This document shows, one piece after another, positions 28,852 through 37,700 of a DNA stretch of 64,000 nt. This DNA comes from Sinorhizobium sp. BG8 (GTDB lineage Bacteria > Pseudomonadota > Alphaproteobacteria > Rhizobiales > Rhizobiaceae), in NCBI RefSeq assembly GCF_016864555.1, contig NZ_CP044011.1, positions 1,345,001-1,409,000 on the forward strand, given 5' to 3'. The notes beneath the pieces are model-generated. The model worked only from the letters and a program-made list of their open reading frames with translations. It had not been told where the DNA came from and did no database searches. The translations under genes and the position numbers were made by a program. Within the stretch, counting starts at the first letter, position 1. Each line of letters opens with the position of its first letter.

Positions 28852-28857
28852 CAATTG

Positions 28858-28872
28858 TTAACAATTGGTTAA
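28858..28872. promoter_or_regulatory. CtrA-type site upstream of visN
   Basis: TTAA (28858-28861), 7 bases, TTAA (28869-28872): the full CtrA box. It overlaps a perfect 16-bp palindrome CAATTGTTAACAATTG at 28852-28867. It is about 250 bp before visN. Confidence 0.5.
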
Positions 28873-29055
28873 TTCTTTGACATCCCGGAGCATTATTTCC
28901 GAAAGTTTCTACGTTTTATCTCGCGCGAATCGATTCACGGAACGTTACAAAAGTAAATCCCGAGAAACGTGCGATTCTTTTTTCCCGGTCTCGTTGTAAA
29001 GTTTAGTTACTGATTCGTTAGGTGGTTCCTGCCGTGCGGCTCGATCTTCGACGAT

Positions 29056-29102
29056 ACCGGAATGACTCCGGTGACGCTGAGAACGGGGGCGGGAACGCCT
29101 CC
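29056..29102 (+). promoter_or_regulatory. two hairpins in the visN leader
   Basis: ACCGGA (29056-29061) / TCCGGT (29067-29072), then a G-rich stem around GGGGCG (29086-29091) / CGCCTCC (29096-29102), just before the visN Shine-Dalgarno AACAGGGGG. They could control visN translation. They are seen as sequence only. Confidence 0.35.
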
Positions 29103-29125
29103 GGAATCAGAACAGGGGGCCAAAT

Positions 29126-29866
29126 ATGGATACAATCCGTGCGGATGTAGCGGCCTGGGAATCTGTCGGATTTCCTGCCGCGTCGGATGAGCGTAAGAGT
29201 GCGCGTGAGCTTCTGGTTCAACAGCTCGGACGCTATGCGAATAGCATGGCTTTGTCCTCTGGCCTTAGGGCGCTGACGGACTATGTCAGCGCCTCTCATT
29301 TCCTCCTGCTGAGGCAGGATACGGCGTCGGATTCCTCTCTGGATCTCGTCGTCGCTTCGGACTGGCCGTTCGACCTGGTCAAGAACCTCGTGGGTTCGAT
29401 CGGCGGAAGCCAGGCGCGCACCAGCGAGCTCGACAAGTGCCTTGCAGTGCTGCAGCCATCGTTCGTGCACATGCCGGAGACGATCGCAATCCCTGCGGGT
29501 ATCAGCAGGGAGTATTGCATCGTCACCTTCAACGTCGGCCGCACGCGGATGTCGCTGCTGCTGCTCTTCGGCGAACATTTCATCCTGTCGCAGAGCAAGC
29601 TTCGGGATATCGGGCTGCTGGCGGGCTACTTCGCCAGCCTCTCCTGCCGCGCCGCGGAGCGCCAGGATCGCGAGCTGGAGCTGACGGAGCGCGAGATCGA
29701 GTGCCTGTTCTGGATTGCGGAGGGAAAGACCAGCGATGAGATCGCGGTCATTCTCGGCATCTCGCGAAACACGATCAACAACTACATTACCAGCGTAATG
29801 CGCAAGACGGCGACCCGCACGCGATCCGAAGCGATCGCATGGGCCGTCCGAAACAATCTGGTCTGA
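29126..29866 (+). CDS. visN: motility master regulator VisN (LuxR family)
   Basis: 246 residues: an N-terminal ligand-sensing-like domain and a C-terminal LuxR HTH (from about residue 185, ELTEREIECLFWIAEGKTSD, then ISRNTINNYI). In S. meliloti VisN forms a heterodimer with VisR at the top of the motility cascade and activates rem. No autoinducer-binding W/Y/D-P pattern is seen, so it is not a classic quorum receptor. ATG 29126 has AGGGGG upstream. It is 38 bases before visR. Confidence 0.92.
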   Translation: MDTIRADVAAWESVGFPAASDERKSARELLVQQLGRYANSMALSSGLRALTDYVSASHFLLLRQDTASDSSLDLVVASDWPFDLVKNLVGSIGGSQARTSELDKCLAVLQPSFVHMPETIAIPAGISREYCIVTFNVGRTRMSLLLLFGEHFILSQSKLRDIGLLAGYFASLSCRAAERQDRELELTEREIECLFWIAEGKTSDEIAVILGISRNTINNYITSVMRKTATRTRSEAIAWAVRNNLV

Positions 29867-29906
29867 GCGGCGTGACCAGGGTCTTACCGCGCGAAGGAGG
29901 AAGGTG

Positions 29907-30650
29907 ATGGACATCCCGATTCCCAATCCGGCAAACACGGAAGCCGAGATTCGGCTGGCACGTCCTCCGAAGGCGCAGCGCGCGGCGGATTTCGTGGCAC
30001 GTCTGCAGATGATGCAGAAGATCATCGGCGCGCAGAGCTTCGTGGTCCTGCGACTCAGCGGTCACGGCCTGCCTTCGACGCGCCGGCTCACATGTTCGCT
30101 GCACAATCTCGGGCATGACGCCGAGCGGCATGTGCATTCGTTGCTGAATGCCTATGGCACGGCCCTGATGACGCATCTCGATGGTTCGCTCCTTCCTCTG
30201 CTTTGGGAAGGCGCCGGCGACAATCAGATCGCCGAAGCCGGGCTTCCTCACTTTACGGCGCGCCTGCCCGACAAGCAGGTGCCCTATTCCGGCATCGCCT
30301 TTCCGGTGCGCCTCGGCGCGTTCGGAAACGGCTACGTGGTCTTCATGGGCAGCTTCATCGATCTGTCCAGCGATCTGATCGTCGATACCCATATCAAGTG
30401 CTGCCAGATACTTGTGGATCTGCTTTCCTGTGACGAGAAGAAGCTGCTGCCCGCGGAAGCGCTGAGTGATCGCGAAATCGCCTGCCTTCAAATGGCGGGC
30501 GACGGCTGCATCAGCGAGGCGATCGCGGAGAAGATGGGATTGTCGGTTCACACCGTCAACGCCTACCTCGGCACGGCAACGACCAAGTTGGACGCGGTCA
30601 ACCGCATCCAGGCGATCGCGAAGGCGATCCGCTTCGGTTACATCACCTAA
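29907..30650 (+). CDS. visR: motility master regulator VisR (LuxR family)
   Basis: 247 residues, partner of VisN. C-terminal HTH from about residue 188 (ALSDREIACLQMAGDGCISE, IAEKMGLSVHTVNAYLGTAT). ATG 29907 lies after AGGAGGAAG; GTG 29904 is an alternative. Its 3' end faces the minus-strand gene at 30762 with a 111-base gap lacking a clear terminator. Confidence 0.92.
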   Translation: MDIPIPNPANTEAEIRLARPPKAQRAADFVARLQMMQKIIGAQSFVVLRLSGHGLPSTRRLTCSLHNLGHDAERHVHSLLNAYGTALMTHLDGSLLPLLWEGAGDNQIAEAGLPHFTARLPDKQVPYSGIAFPVRLGAFGNGYVVFMGSFIDLSSDLIVDTHIKCCQILVDLLSCDEKKLLPAEALSDREIACLQMAGDGCISEAIAEKMGLSVHTVNAYLGTATTKLDAVNRIQAIAKAIRFGYIT

Positions 30651-30761
30651 CGGTTTGGAAGTCCGCTGCCTTGCGACCGCACGGCGCCTGATCTGCCTTT
30701 TTCCGCGTCATGGCGGACGACCGGCAGGGCAAGGCCTCGCAAAGCTTGCGGCAATCGAACA

Positions 30762-31211
30762 TCAATGCGTCGTGCTGGATGCCTGTGCATCCGTAGAGCG
30801 CACGAATCGTGCTTCCCTGAGGCTTTTCTCCAGGAAGGCGGTATTGTCGTCCGGATTGGCGGCAGGATCGCTGAACGCCACATGCGTTACCTCAACCCCT
30901 GCCTGATCCTTCTGCAGGAGAAGCTTGGCATAGACTGTCACGCCCGGCGGCCGCAGCTCCATGTCCAGCGTCACTTCCGGTTCGGTTCCCCAGTCGAGGC
31001 GATAGTCCCCACCTGAGCCGAAATTGACGGTTCCCGGCAGGAAGTAAAGCTCGGCAGCCGAGGCGACGAGGTCGGATAGGTTTCCGTAACACTCGAAACG
31101 CAGAAGCGAGACGAGGTCGGCGGCATCAAGCAGCCGCAGCTCGGTCGCAACCGGGCAGATGGCCTCCGCTACTATCTTCTCGCGTTCCGCAGAGTAGGTG
31201 CATTTTCTCAT
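30762..31211 (-). CDS. conserved hypothetical protein, last gene of the motA-flhB run
   Basis: 149 residues with no signal peptide or membrane segment and no recognised motif. It has a helical N-terminus ([22 protein letters not shown]) followed by an apparent beta-rich part ([22 protein letters not shown]). Its ATG overlaps the flhB stop (ATGA), so it is translated with flhB. A gene of this size sits between visR and flhB in S. meliloti, which argues for a conserved flagellar-linked role that I cannot name. Confidence 0.75.
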   Translation of the reverse strand: MRKCTYSAEREKIVAEAICPVATELRLLDAADLVSLLRFECYGNLSDLVASAAELYFLPGTVNFGSGGDYRLDWGTEPEVTLDMELRPPGVTVYAKLLLQKDQAGVEVTHVAFSDPAANPDDNTAFLEKSLREARFVRSTDAQASSTTH

Positions 31212-32299
31212 GGGATCCTGTTTACCCGTCTTTTCTGGGGCGAGGCTGCGTATACCCGGTGAATCAGCTCCGCCACGGCTTTGTAGAACACCGGTGGAAT
31301 GACACTATCCACCGAGACTTGCGCAAACATTGAGCGCGCAAGCGGAGGGTCCTCAAAGACGGGGATTTTGTTCTGCTCGGCGATCTCGCGAATCTTCAGC
31401 GCCACGAGGTCCTGCCCCTTGGCGACGACGATCGGAGCGTCGCCTTCTTCGCGCACATAGCGCAGCGCGACTGCAAAGTGAGTCGGGTTGGCAATCACCA
31501 GCGTCGCACGCGGAACGGCCGTGATCATGCGGCGGCGCGCCCTGTCGCGCTGGATCGAGCGAAGCCTGGCCCTGACGATCGGGTCGCCCTGCGCCTGCTT
31601 CATCTCTTCCTTGACCTCCTGCTTGGTCATGCGCAACTCGGTGATCCAGTGATGGCGCGTCCAGAAGAAGTCGAGAATCGCAACCACTGCCGTTGCGAAG
31701 AGAATGACGATCATGATCTTCCGGGCGTCGGCGGCCATCATCGGAAAGATGGCGGCCGGCTCGGAGAACATGGCGTCGAGTGATTCGAAGTAGCTTCGGC
31801 GCATCACGAGAACGACGACGATCGAAACGACCGCGATCTTGATCACGGACTTGCCGAACTCGACGAGGCCCGGCTTTCCGAGCATGCGGCCGAGGCCCTT
31901 GGTCAGCGAAACGCGGGACATCTGCGGGCGCACCCGCTCGAGAACCGGGCTCGGCATGTTTTGCAGGACCGAGGAACCCAAGCCGAAGAGCATCATCATC
32001 ACCATCGCCGGCAAGAGAAGCACGCCAGCTTCCCAGGTGAGGTGGCCGAAAAGCGAGATGACGTCGCTGCTGGTGTTGAGCGTCCACTGGTCCGGCTGCT
32101 CGAACAAATCCTTCAGCGTTTCATTCATCCGTGAGATGCCGTCGGGCAGGAAGAAGACCATGTACAGGTACATGGCGACCGTCGAGGCGAAGACCGGAAC
32201 CTCGCGCGAGAAAGGCGTATTGCCCTTTTCGGCGGCATCGCGGATCTTTTTCTCCGACGGGGCCTCTGTTTTACTCTCTTTGTCCTCTTCGTCAGACAC
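31208..32299 (-). CDS. flhB: flagellar export gate protein FlhB
   Basis: 363 residues. A cytoplasmic N-terminus ([20 protein letters not shown]) precedes four membrane segments and a C-terminal cytoplasmic domain with the self-cleaving NPTH motif ([14 protein letters not shown]), which switches export from hook to filament substrates. GTG 32299 (VSDEEDKES) is chosen because AGGAG stands 8 nt upstream; the frame is open 10 codons further. It is preceded by a terminator-like hairpin after fliG. Confidence 0.94.
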   Translation of the reverse strand: MSDEEDKESKTEAPSEKKIRDAAEKGNTPFSREVPVFASTVAMYLYMVFFLPDGISRMNETLKDLFEQPDQWTLNTSSDVISLFGHLTWEAGVLLLPAMVMMMLFGLGSSVLQNMPSPVLERVRPQMSRVSLTKGLGRMLGKPGLVEFGKSVIKIAVVSIVVVLVMRRSYFESLDAMFSEPAAIFPMMAADARKIMIVILFATAVVAILDFFWTRHHWITELRMTKQEVKEEMKQAQGDPIVRARLRSIQRDRARRRMITAVPRATLVIANPTHFAVALRYVREEGDAPIVVAKGQDLVALKIREIAEQNKIPVFEDPPLARSMFAQVSVDSVIPPVFYKAVAELIHRVYAASPQKRRVNRIP

Positions 32300-32388
32300 G
32301 TATGCCACTCCTGGCGTATCGCCCGGCATTGTCTGCCGGGTTCAGAGCAAGGCGCTTTCTTGGATTGGAGCGCTCTGGAAACGGAAAA

Positions 32389-32415
32389 GCCCGAATCCCT
32401 GTCAGAGATTCGGGC
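32389..32415 (-). terminator. intrinsic terminator after fliG
   Basis: Stem GCCCGAATC (32389-32397) / GATTCGGGC (32407-32415), 9-nt loop. On the minus strand it is followed by TTTTCCGTTT. It lies between fliG and flhB, so flhB may be expressed at a lower level or from its own promoter. Confidence 0.7.
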
Positions 32416-32458
32416 CCGAAACTACGGTCGGCCTGGGGGTAGGGAGTGTCAAGCCCCG

Positions 32459-33496
32459 TCAGGCTGCTGCCTGTGCCTGTTCGGCTTCCTTCAACTGGAT
32501 TTGTCCCGCAGCGGCCAACCGGATGGCTTCCTGGGTGATCGAGCGGCGGGCGATCGCCACTTCGCGCTGGTTGACGTTGTCGTCCCCGGCCGCAAGGTCG
32601 GACTCGATCATGCGGCGCTGACGTGCACCGATAGACGACAGCACGGCCTCGCGCAGGCTGATCGGCGCACCGCGCAGAGCAGACGTGATGATGTCGCCCG
32701 ATACGTCGTTGAAAAGCGCCACGCGGCTCTTCTGCGGCATCGCCAGGATGTCTTCGAAAAGGAAGATCTTCGGCCGCACCTTCTTGACCGATTCGACGCT
32801 GACCGTTTCCAGCGAAGCGAGCATTTCGTCGACCTGCGTCTTCTCCAGCTCGTTCATCAGTTCGGCAACCTTGTTGGAGCCGACCGAGTTGCGTTCCGCT
32901 TCGAGTGCGTTGATCATCTCGATGACGCGCGTTTCGATGATCGCGGCCGCCTTGGGGCTCACGTCCTTCAGGTTGACGGTACGATTGATGATGTCGGCCC
33001 GATACTCTTCGGGAACTTCGAGCAGCACCTTCGCGCCGAAGGAGGAAGGCATCATCGACAGGATATAGGCGATGGTCTGCGGATGTTCCTTGAGCAGGAA
33101 CTTGCTGATGAAGACCGGATCGGCATCCTGGAGCCTTTCCCAGATGGTCGTTTCGAATGCCTGGAAGGTCGTGCGCCGTCCGAGCAGGCCGTCCACTTCG
33201 TCCGGTGTCAGGCCCTCTTCGAGAATGCCCTCCATCATCTTGGCGTTGTCCATCAGACCGGCGCCTTCGGTGAAGAGGTCCTCGAACTCGTTGACGAGAT
33301 CAATGAGCTCGTGGGGCGGGATGGCGCGCAGGTTCTGCGCGGCGGCGATGATCGCCTGCAATTCGCCCTGGGTGAAGAACTTCAGGAGTTTGCCGGCCAC
33401 CGGCTTGCCCATTGCAAGCAATACCGCGGCCGCCTTGTCTACCGGAGAGAGAGGAGCACCTACAGCGGTGCTGCCGAAATTTTCGAAATCCATCAT
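32459..33496 (-). CDS. fliG: flagellar motor switch protein FliG
   Basis: A 345-residue torque-generating rotor protein. Three domains are seen: the N-terminal FliF-binding part (PLSPVDKAAAVLLAMG), the middle part (EHPQTIAYILSMM, the EHPQ motif), and the C-terminal part with charged helix residues (KIFLFEDILAMPQKSRVALFNDV). Two ATGs are adjacent (33496, 33493) after AGGAGG; either fits. Confidence 0.95.
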   Translation of the reverse strand: MMDFENFGSTAVGAPLSPVDKAAAVLLAMGKPVAGKLLKFFTQGELQAIIAAAQNLRAIPPHELIDLVNEFEDLFTEGAGLMDNAKMMEGILEEGLTPDEVDGLLGRRTTFQAFETTIWERLQDADPVFISKFLLKEHPQTIAYILSMMPSSFGAKVLLEVPEEYRADIINRTVNLKDVSPKAAAIIETRVIEMINALEAERNSVGSNKVAELMNELEKTQVDEMLASLETVSVESVKKVRPKIFLFEDILAMPQKSRVALFNDVSGDIITSALRGAPISLREAVLSSIGARQRRMIESDLAAGDDNVNQREVAIARRSITQEAIRLAAAGQIQLKEAEQAQAAA

Positions 33497-33524
33497 GGAT
33501 AGCCTCCTGATACCTTCAGCGGTG

Positions 33525-34112
33525 TCAGCTCTTGCGGGTGTTCTTGACTTCGATCAGCTTGACACCGAACCGGGTGTCGTCGTTCTCGAGCACGGTGATT
33601 TCGCCCCGGCCGATGATCCGGCCGTTGACCATGACTTCGACCGGTTCACCGATCCGCCTGTCGAGCGCGATCGTTGCGCCCTCGGAGAGATTCATCAGGC
33701 CGGAGACCAGCATCTGGGACGATCCGAGGACGATCTGCAGATCGATCGGGATGTCCATGATCATGTCGAGATTTGCAGAAAGCGCGCTGCCGGGGCGAGC
33801 CGGTTCGGCGCTGCCGGATCCGGCGAAGTCGCCGCCACCGAAATCGCTGCCGCCGAAATCCCCGCCAGCTTCGCCGAAGCTGCTGCCGAAGTCGCCGGCG
33901 GTATCGGTGCTTCCGAAGTCTCCGCCGAAGGCGGCCAGCGGATCGTCCGAGGCGCCCGCGCCGAAGTCAGCATCGAAGCTCGTTGCCGCGGCAGGCTCTG
34001 CACCCTGCTTCAGGACGCCGCGCAAGTCGTCGATCGCCTGCTCCAGTTCCTGGTCGTCTGCGTTGATGGAAGACTTGAGATCGTCTGCGATGGGTGCTTT
34101 TTTCGGTGCCAT
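33525..34112 (-). CDS. fliN: flagellar motor switch protein FliN with FG-rich linker
   Basis: 195 residues. The C-terminal SpoA domain (from about residue 112, [19 protein letters not shown] ... [19 protein letters not shown]) is typical FliN. Residues ~50-100 are low complexity, with seven Phe-Gly pairs in Gly/Ser/Asp context, and the first 40 residues form an acidic helix. FliN of enterics is about 137 residues, so the extra length is this N-terminal part. It forms the switch C ring with FliM. Confidence 0.94.
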   Translation of the reverse strand: MAPKKAPIADDLKSSINADDQELEQAIDDLRGVLKQGAEPAAATSFDADFGAGASDDPLAAFGGDFGSTDTAGDFGSSFGEAGGDFGGSDFGGGDFAGSGSAEPARPGSALSANLDMIMDIPIDLQIVLGSSQMLVSGLMNLSEGATIALDRRIGEPVEVMVNGRIIGRGEITVLENDDTRFGVKLIEVKNTRKS

Positions 34113-34175
34113 GAGCTATTTATTCCACTTGAAACTTGCCTGAGGCGTACCCCGGGGAAACGCCTCGATTATTTC

Positions 34176-35120
34176 TCAACCAATGATGTGCTGCAGCAGG
34201 TCCTCCTCGGACCCGTAGGTATCCTTCACGCGAACCGTGTAGCGCGCGCCGGACCGACCGAATTCACAGACGTAGAGCTTCTGGCCGTTCGCGCTCACGT
34301 CGACCCGTACGTCGCCTGCTTCCTTGAACGGAATAATGTCGCCTGCCTGGAGCCGGCTGACGGTGTCGAGTGTCTGGCTCTCGAGCCGAATGCGGGCCTC
34401 CAGCGTGACTTTCGAGCGGCGAACCTGCTCGCCGAGCTGGTCGCTCCATTCCTTGCGCGTCTTCGGCGCGTTAGCGGCCTGTGGCACCGTGATCTTTGAT
34501 TTCAGGAGGACGTGCTGCGGGACCACGACCGAGAAGGTGGAGAGCACCGGACCGATGCCCACAGCCATGTTGACCACGCCCACGTGGGCCTCGTCAGTCC
34601 CGTCCTCGGCGGCCTTGCGCTCTTCCGCATTGTAGGCGAGGCCGACGTTCGGCTCGTAGCCGTTGCTGCCGGAGACGGCCATCTTGAGAACGTTCGAGAT
34701 GCGGTCGAATATCATTGCGGCCACATCGAGTTCGATCCGGGAAAGCGGCCGTGGCTGCGGTTCCTCCACGGCATCACTCACTGCGCCCAGCATGTTCTCG
34801 ACCAGGGTGATGATGAAGGGGCTGTCGCAAATGATGGTGAAGCGATCGCACCAGTCGCGGAGCGAACAATCCGAGAGCGCCATGGCCCCGCCAAGTCCGC
34901 CTACGAGTTCGTCGAAGCGCCCCACTTCGAACCCGGCATAGGAAACCGCAACTTCGAAACCCAGCTCGCCCTCGAAGAGATCGGGAAGGAATTCGGCAAA
35001 CGCCGCGCCGAGGCTGGCGCACAGCTTCGAGATCGTTGCCTTGTCCCCGAGCTGCCCGGTCAGGCGGGCCAGTACGATGGGATCGAAGGTAGGGGTCTGT
35101 GACAAGGTTTGACCGTCCAT
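34176..35120 (-). CDS. fliM: flagellar motor switch protein FliM
   Basis: 314 residues. Middle CheC-like domain (residues ~50-230) and C-terminal SpoA domain (LQAGDIIPFKEAGDVRVDV). The classical N-terminal EN/SQ CheY-binding peptide is weak (MDGQTLSQTPTFDPI). It binds CheY2-P. Located between motA (3 bases away) and fliN (63 bases). Confidence 0.93.
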   Translation of the reverse strand: MDGQTLSQTPTFDPIVLARLTGQLGDKATISKLCASLGAAFAEFLPDLFEGELGFEVAVSYAGFEVGRFDELVGGLGGAMALSDCSLRDWCDRFTIICDSPFIITLVENMLGAVSDAVEEPQPRPLSRIELDVAAMIFDRISNVLKMAVSGSNGYEPNVGLAYNAEERKAAEDGTDEAHVGVVNMAVGIGPVLSTFSVVVPQHVLLKSKITVPQAANAPKTRKEWSDQLGEQVRRSKVTLEARIRLESQTLDTVSRLQAGDIIPFKEAGDVRVDVSANGQKLYVCEFGRSGARYTVRVKDTYGSEEDLLQHIIG

Positions 35121-35123
35121 GAC

Positions 35124-36002
35124 TTATGCTGCCTTCGATTCGCCGCCGCCGCCGGGGTTCATCATTTCCTGTTCGACCGCGTCGATCGACGGTCTCTCGT
35201 AGGAGGAAATGGTCTTGCGGCCGTATTCCAGGGCGACCTGCGGAACCGAGCCGTTCATGTAGGCGAGCAGGGTCTGCTTCACGATGATGTAGAGGCGGTT
35301 CTGCTTCTCGCGGACGGATTTCACGTTTGCGGCAATCGGGTTGACGACGCAGTAGGACAGGAAGATGCCGAGCAGCGTGCCGACGAGCGCGGCGGCAATC
35401 TTGCCACCGAGAATTTCGGGCGACTCGTTGATGGCGCCCATGGCCTTGACCACGCCGAGAACGGCCGCGACGATGCCGATGGCCGGAAAGGCGTCACCCA
35501 TCGTGGTGATTGCGGCGTAGGGCTTCATCTTATCGCGCGTGATGGTCTGGATTTCTTCGTCCATCAGCGCTTCGATCTCGTGGGAGCGCGCATTGCCGAT
35601 GATGATCAGGCGGACGTAGTCGCAGATGAACGCAGTGAGCTCCTTGTTCTGCAGAACTGTCGGCGCGGACTGGAAGATCGACGATTCGTCGGGATTGTCG
35701 ATATGGCTTTCGATCTCGTTGCGCGACTTGGTGCGCAGATCACGCATCAGGCTGTAGAGGACGCCGAGCGTATCCAGGTACTGCCGTTCCTTGGGGACCT
35801 TGTACTTGAAGGCCTCCATCAGGGCTTTGCCCGAATCCTTCACGACCTTCATCTTGTTGGCGACGATGAAGCCGCCGACGCCCGCGCCGCCGATGATCAT
35901 CAGTTCGTAGGGCTGGATCAGTACGTCAAGGTGACCGCCCATGGCCATGTAGCCGCCTATGACGCAGCCGAAGGTAACGATTAGACCGATGATAATGTTC
36001 AT
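35124..36002 (-). CDS. motA: flagellar stator protein MotA
   Basis: 292 residues, four membrane segments ([23 protein letters not shown] at the start; the pair near residues 165-225 including [14 protein letters not shown]), a large cytoplasmic loop with charged residues, and the Pro-rich [10 protein letters not shown] segment. With MotB it forms the proton channel that drives rotation. First gene of the minus-strand motA-fliM-fliN-fliG-flhB run; the promoter should lie in 36003-36187. Confidence 0.95.
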   Translation of the reverse strand: MNIIIGLIVTFGCVIGGYMAMGGHLDVLIQPYELMIIGGAGVGGFIVANKMKVVKDSGKALMEAFKYKVPKERQYLDTLGVLYSLMRDLRTKSRNEIESHIDNPDESSIFQSAPTVLQNKELTAFICDYVRLIIIGNARSHEIEALMDEEIQTITRDKMKPYAAITTMGDAFPAIGIVAAVLGVVKAMGAINESPEILGGKIAAALVGTLLGIFLSYCVVNPIAANVKSVREKQNRLYIIVKQTLLAYMNGSVPQVALEYGRKTISSYERPSIDAVEQEMMNPGGGGESKAA

Positions 36003-36187
36003 TTTCGCACATATGTCCCGACACTATTCCTGCCGTCAGGAGTACGTCGCGAGCCTTGTGTGAGGCTGTACCCAAACCCCGCTTTTTCCAGGCCGTGCAG
36101 GAACAGTTTCGCGCAAGCAAAAAGGCTCAAGTTCCGTCACCAGATTGGGCATTTCTGCCCGCTTGAGACTGAAGTGCGGAATCTATC

Positions 36188-36967
36188 GTGACGACGACCT
36201 ACACGAGCTACCAACTCATTGCAGCGGACTTGCAGACGTCGCTGGCGCGTGTCGCCGAGCAGCCGGACGTCAAGCGCGAGTCCGAGTACTACCTGTCGAA
36301 GATCGGCAGCATCAAAACGATCGACGAGTTCTTCGCCGACACCCGTGTCTACAACTATGCGATGAAGGCGCATGGGCTGGAGGACATGGCCTACGCCAAG
36401 GCCTTCATGCGCAAGGTGCTGACGGAAGGTGTCGACAACGACGACGCGTTTGCCAACAAGCTGAGCGACAGTCGCTACAAAGATCTGGTCGAATCGCTGA
36501 ATTTCGCCCGCAACGGCGAAGCCGCGACGGCCTTCGACCGCGCGCAGAAGGGCGTCGTCGAAAAGTTCAATCGCCAGACCCTCGAAGTCGAGGCCGGCGA
36601 GGAAAACTCCGGCGTCCGCCTCGCGCTATATTTCGAGCGTATGGCCTCGTCCATCACCAGCGGATACTCGATCATCGCCGACGATGCGCTGTCGCAGGTC
36701 GTGCGGACGGTCTTGCAGCTTCCGGATGCATTCGCGGCCTCGGACGTTGACCGCCAGTCCGCCTACTATGAGGAAGAACTCGATCTGGCGGACTTCCAGG
36801 ACACCACCAAGGTCGCCGCTTTTCTCGAACGCTTCACCTCGAATTGGGAGGTCGAAAATCCTTCCGATTCCAGCAATTCCCTGCCTGCTTTCCGGCCTTC
36901 GAGCCTGACAGGCATTTCCACCGATCTCCTGATCTCCATCAATAATCTGAAACTAGGAGGCCGCTGA
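36188..36967 (+). CDS. DUF1217 flagellar-cluster protein
   Basis: 259 residues, soluble and helical, containing the DUF1217 repeat pattern (YYLSKIGSIKTIDEFFADTRVYNYAMKAHGLEDM). It begins at GTG 36188 and ends one base before flgF, so it heads the flgF-fliI operon. DUF1217 proteins are found in alphaproteobacterial flagellar loci; a role is not established to my knowledge. It is divergent from motA. Confidence 0.8.
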   Translation: MTTTYTSYQLIAADLQTSLARVAEQPDVKRESEYYLSKIGSIKTIDEFFADTRVYNYAMKAHGLEDMAYAKAFMRKVLTEGVDNDDAFANKLSDSRYKDLVESLNFARNGEAATAFDRAQKGVVEKFNRQTLEVEAGEENSGVRLALYFERMASSITSGYSIIADDALSQVVRTVLQLPDAFAASDVDRQSAYYEEELDLADFQDTTKVAAFLERFTSNWEVENPSDSSNSLPAFRPSSLTGISTDLLISINNLKLGGR

Positions 36968-36968
36968 C

Positions 36969-37694
36969 ATGCAGTCCGGGCTATATGTATCGCTTTCATC
37001 CCAGCTCGCCCTGGACCGCCGTCTGACAACGCTTGCCGACAACGTCGCCAATGCGACGACGGTGGGCTTTCGGGCCACCGAGGTGAAGTTCAACCAGGTC
37101 GTTTCCGACCAACGGACCGCCGATGTTGCCTTCGTCAACGAGGGCCAGGAATTCATTTCGACCAAGAGCGGTGGTATCACCGAGACCGGTGGCACGCTCG
37201 ATTTCGCCATCAAGGGAGACGCCTGGTTCTCGGTCGAGACGCCCTCGGGTCCGACACTGACCCGCGATGGTCGCTTCACGCTGACGGATGCAGGCGAACT
37301 GGTGACCCTCAACGGCTATCCGGTTCTCGATGCCGGCGGCGGTCCGATCCAGCTCGATCCGCAGGCGGGCAGCATTACGCTCAGCGCCGACGGCCAGCTC
37401 AACCAGAACAATCAGCCGGTTGCGGCGATTGGTCTTTTCGAGGCCGATCTTTCCAATGGCTTCGTACGCGCAGGCAACAGTGGCATCATCCCGAACTCGC
37501 AGCCCCAGCCGGTCGTGGATCGCGTCGATGCCGGCGTCGTCCAGGGATACATCGAGGAATCGAACGTCAATGCGATGTCCGAGATGACGCAGCTGATCAT
37601 GGTCACGCGGGCTTTCGAAAACATCGCGAACCTCATCCGCGACAGCGAATCATCTCTCGAAGACGCTGTGAAAACGCTCGGCGGAAGTCAGTAA
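36969..37694 (+). CDS. flgF: flagellar proximal rod protein FlgF
   Basis: A 241-residue rod protein of the FlgE/F/G family. N-terminal rod motif SLSSQLALDRRLTTLADNVANATTVGFR, central beta part, and C-terminal helix ending SEMTQLIMVTRAFENIANLI. It is exported through the flagellar apparatus. It follows the DUF1217 gene directly and precedes fliI by 6 bases. Confidence 0.94.
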   Translation: MQSGLYVSLSSQLALDRRLTTLADNVANATTVGFRATEVKFNQVVSDQRTADVAFVNEGQEFISTKSGGITETGGTLDFAIKGDAWFSVETPSGPTLTRDGRFTLTDAGELVTLNGYPVLDAGGGPIQLDPQAGSITLSADGQLNQNNQPVAAIGLFEADLSNGFVRAGNSGIIPNSQPQPVVDRVDAGVVQGYIEESNVNAMSEMTQLIMVTRAFENIANLIRDSESSLEDAVKTLGGSQ

Positions 37695-37700
37695 AACACC

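Noticed and set aside
28612-28872. 86-codon frame before visN
   Set aside because: Its composition changes abruptly, there is no ribosome site, and it spans the AT-rich regulatory region and CtrA box.
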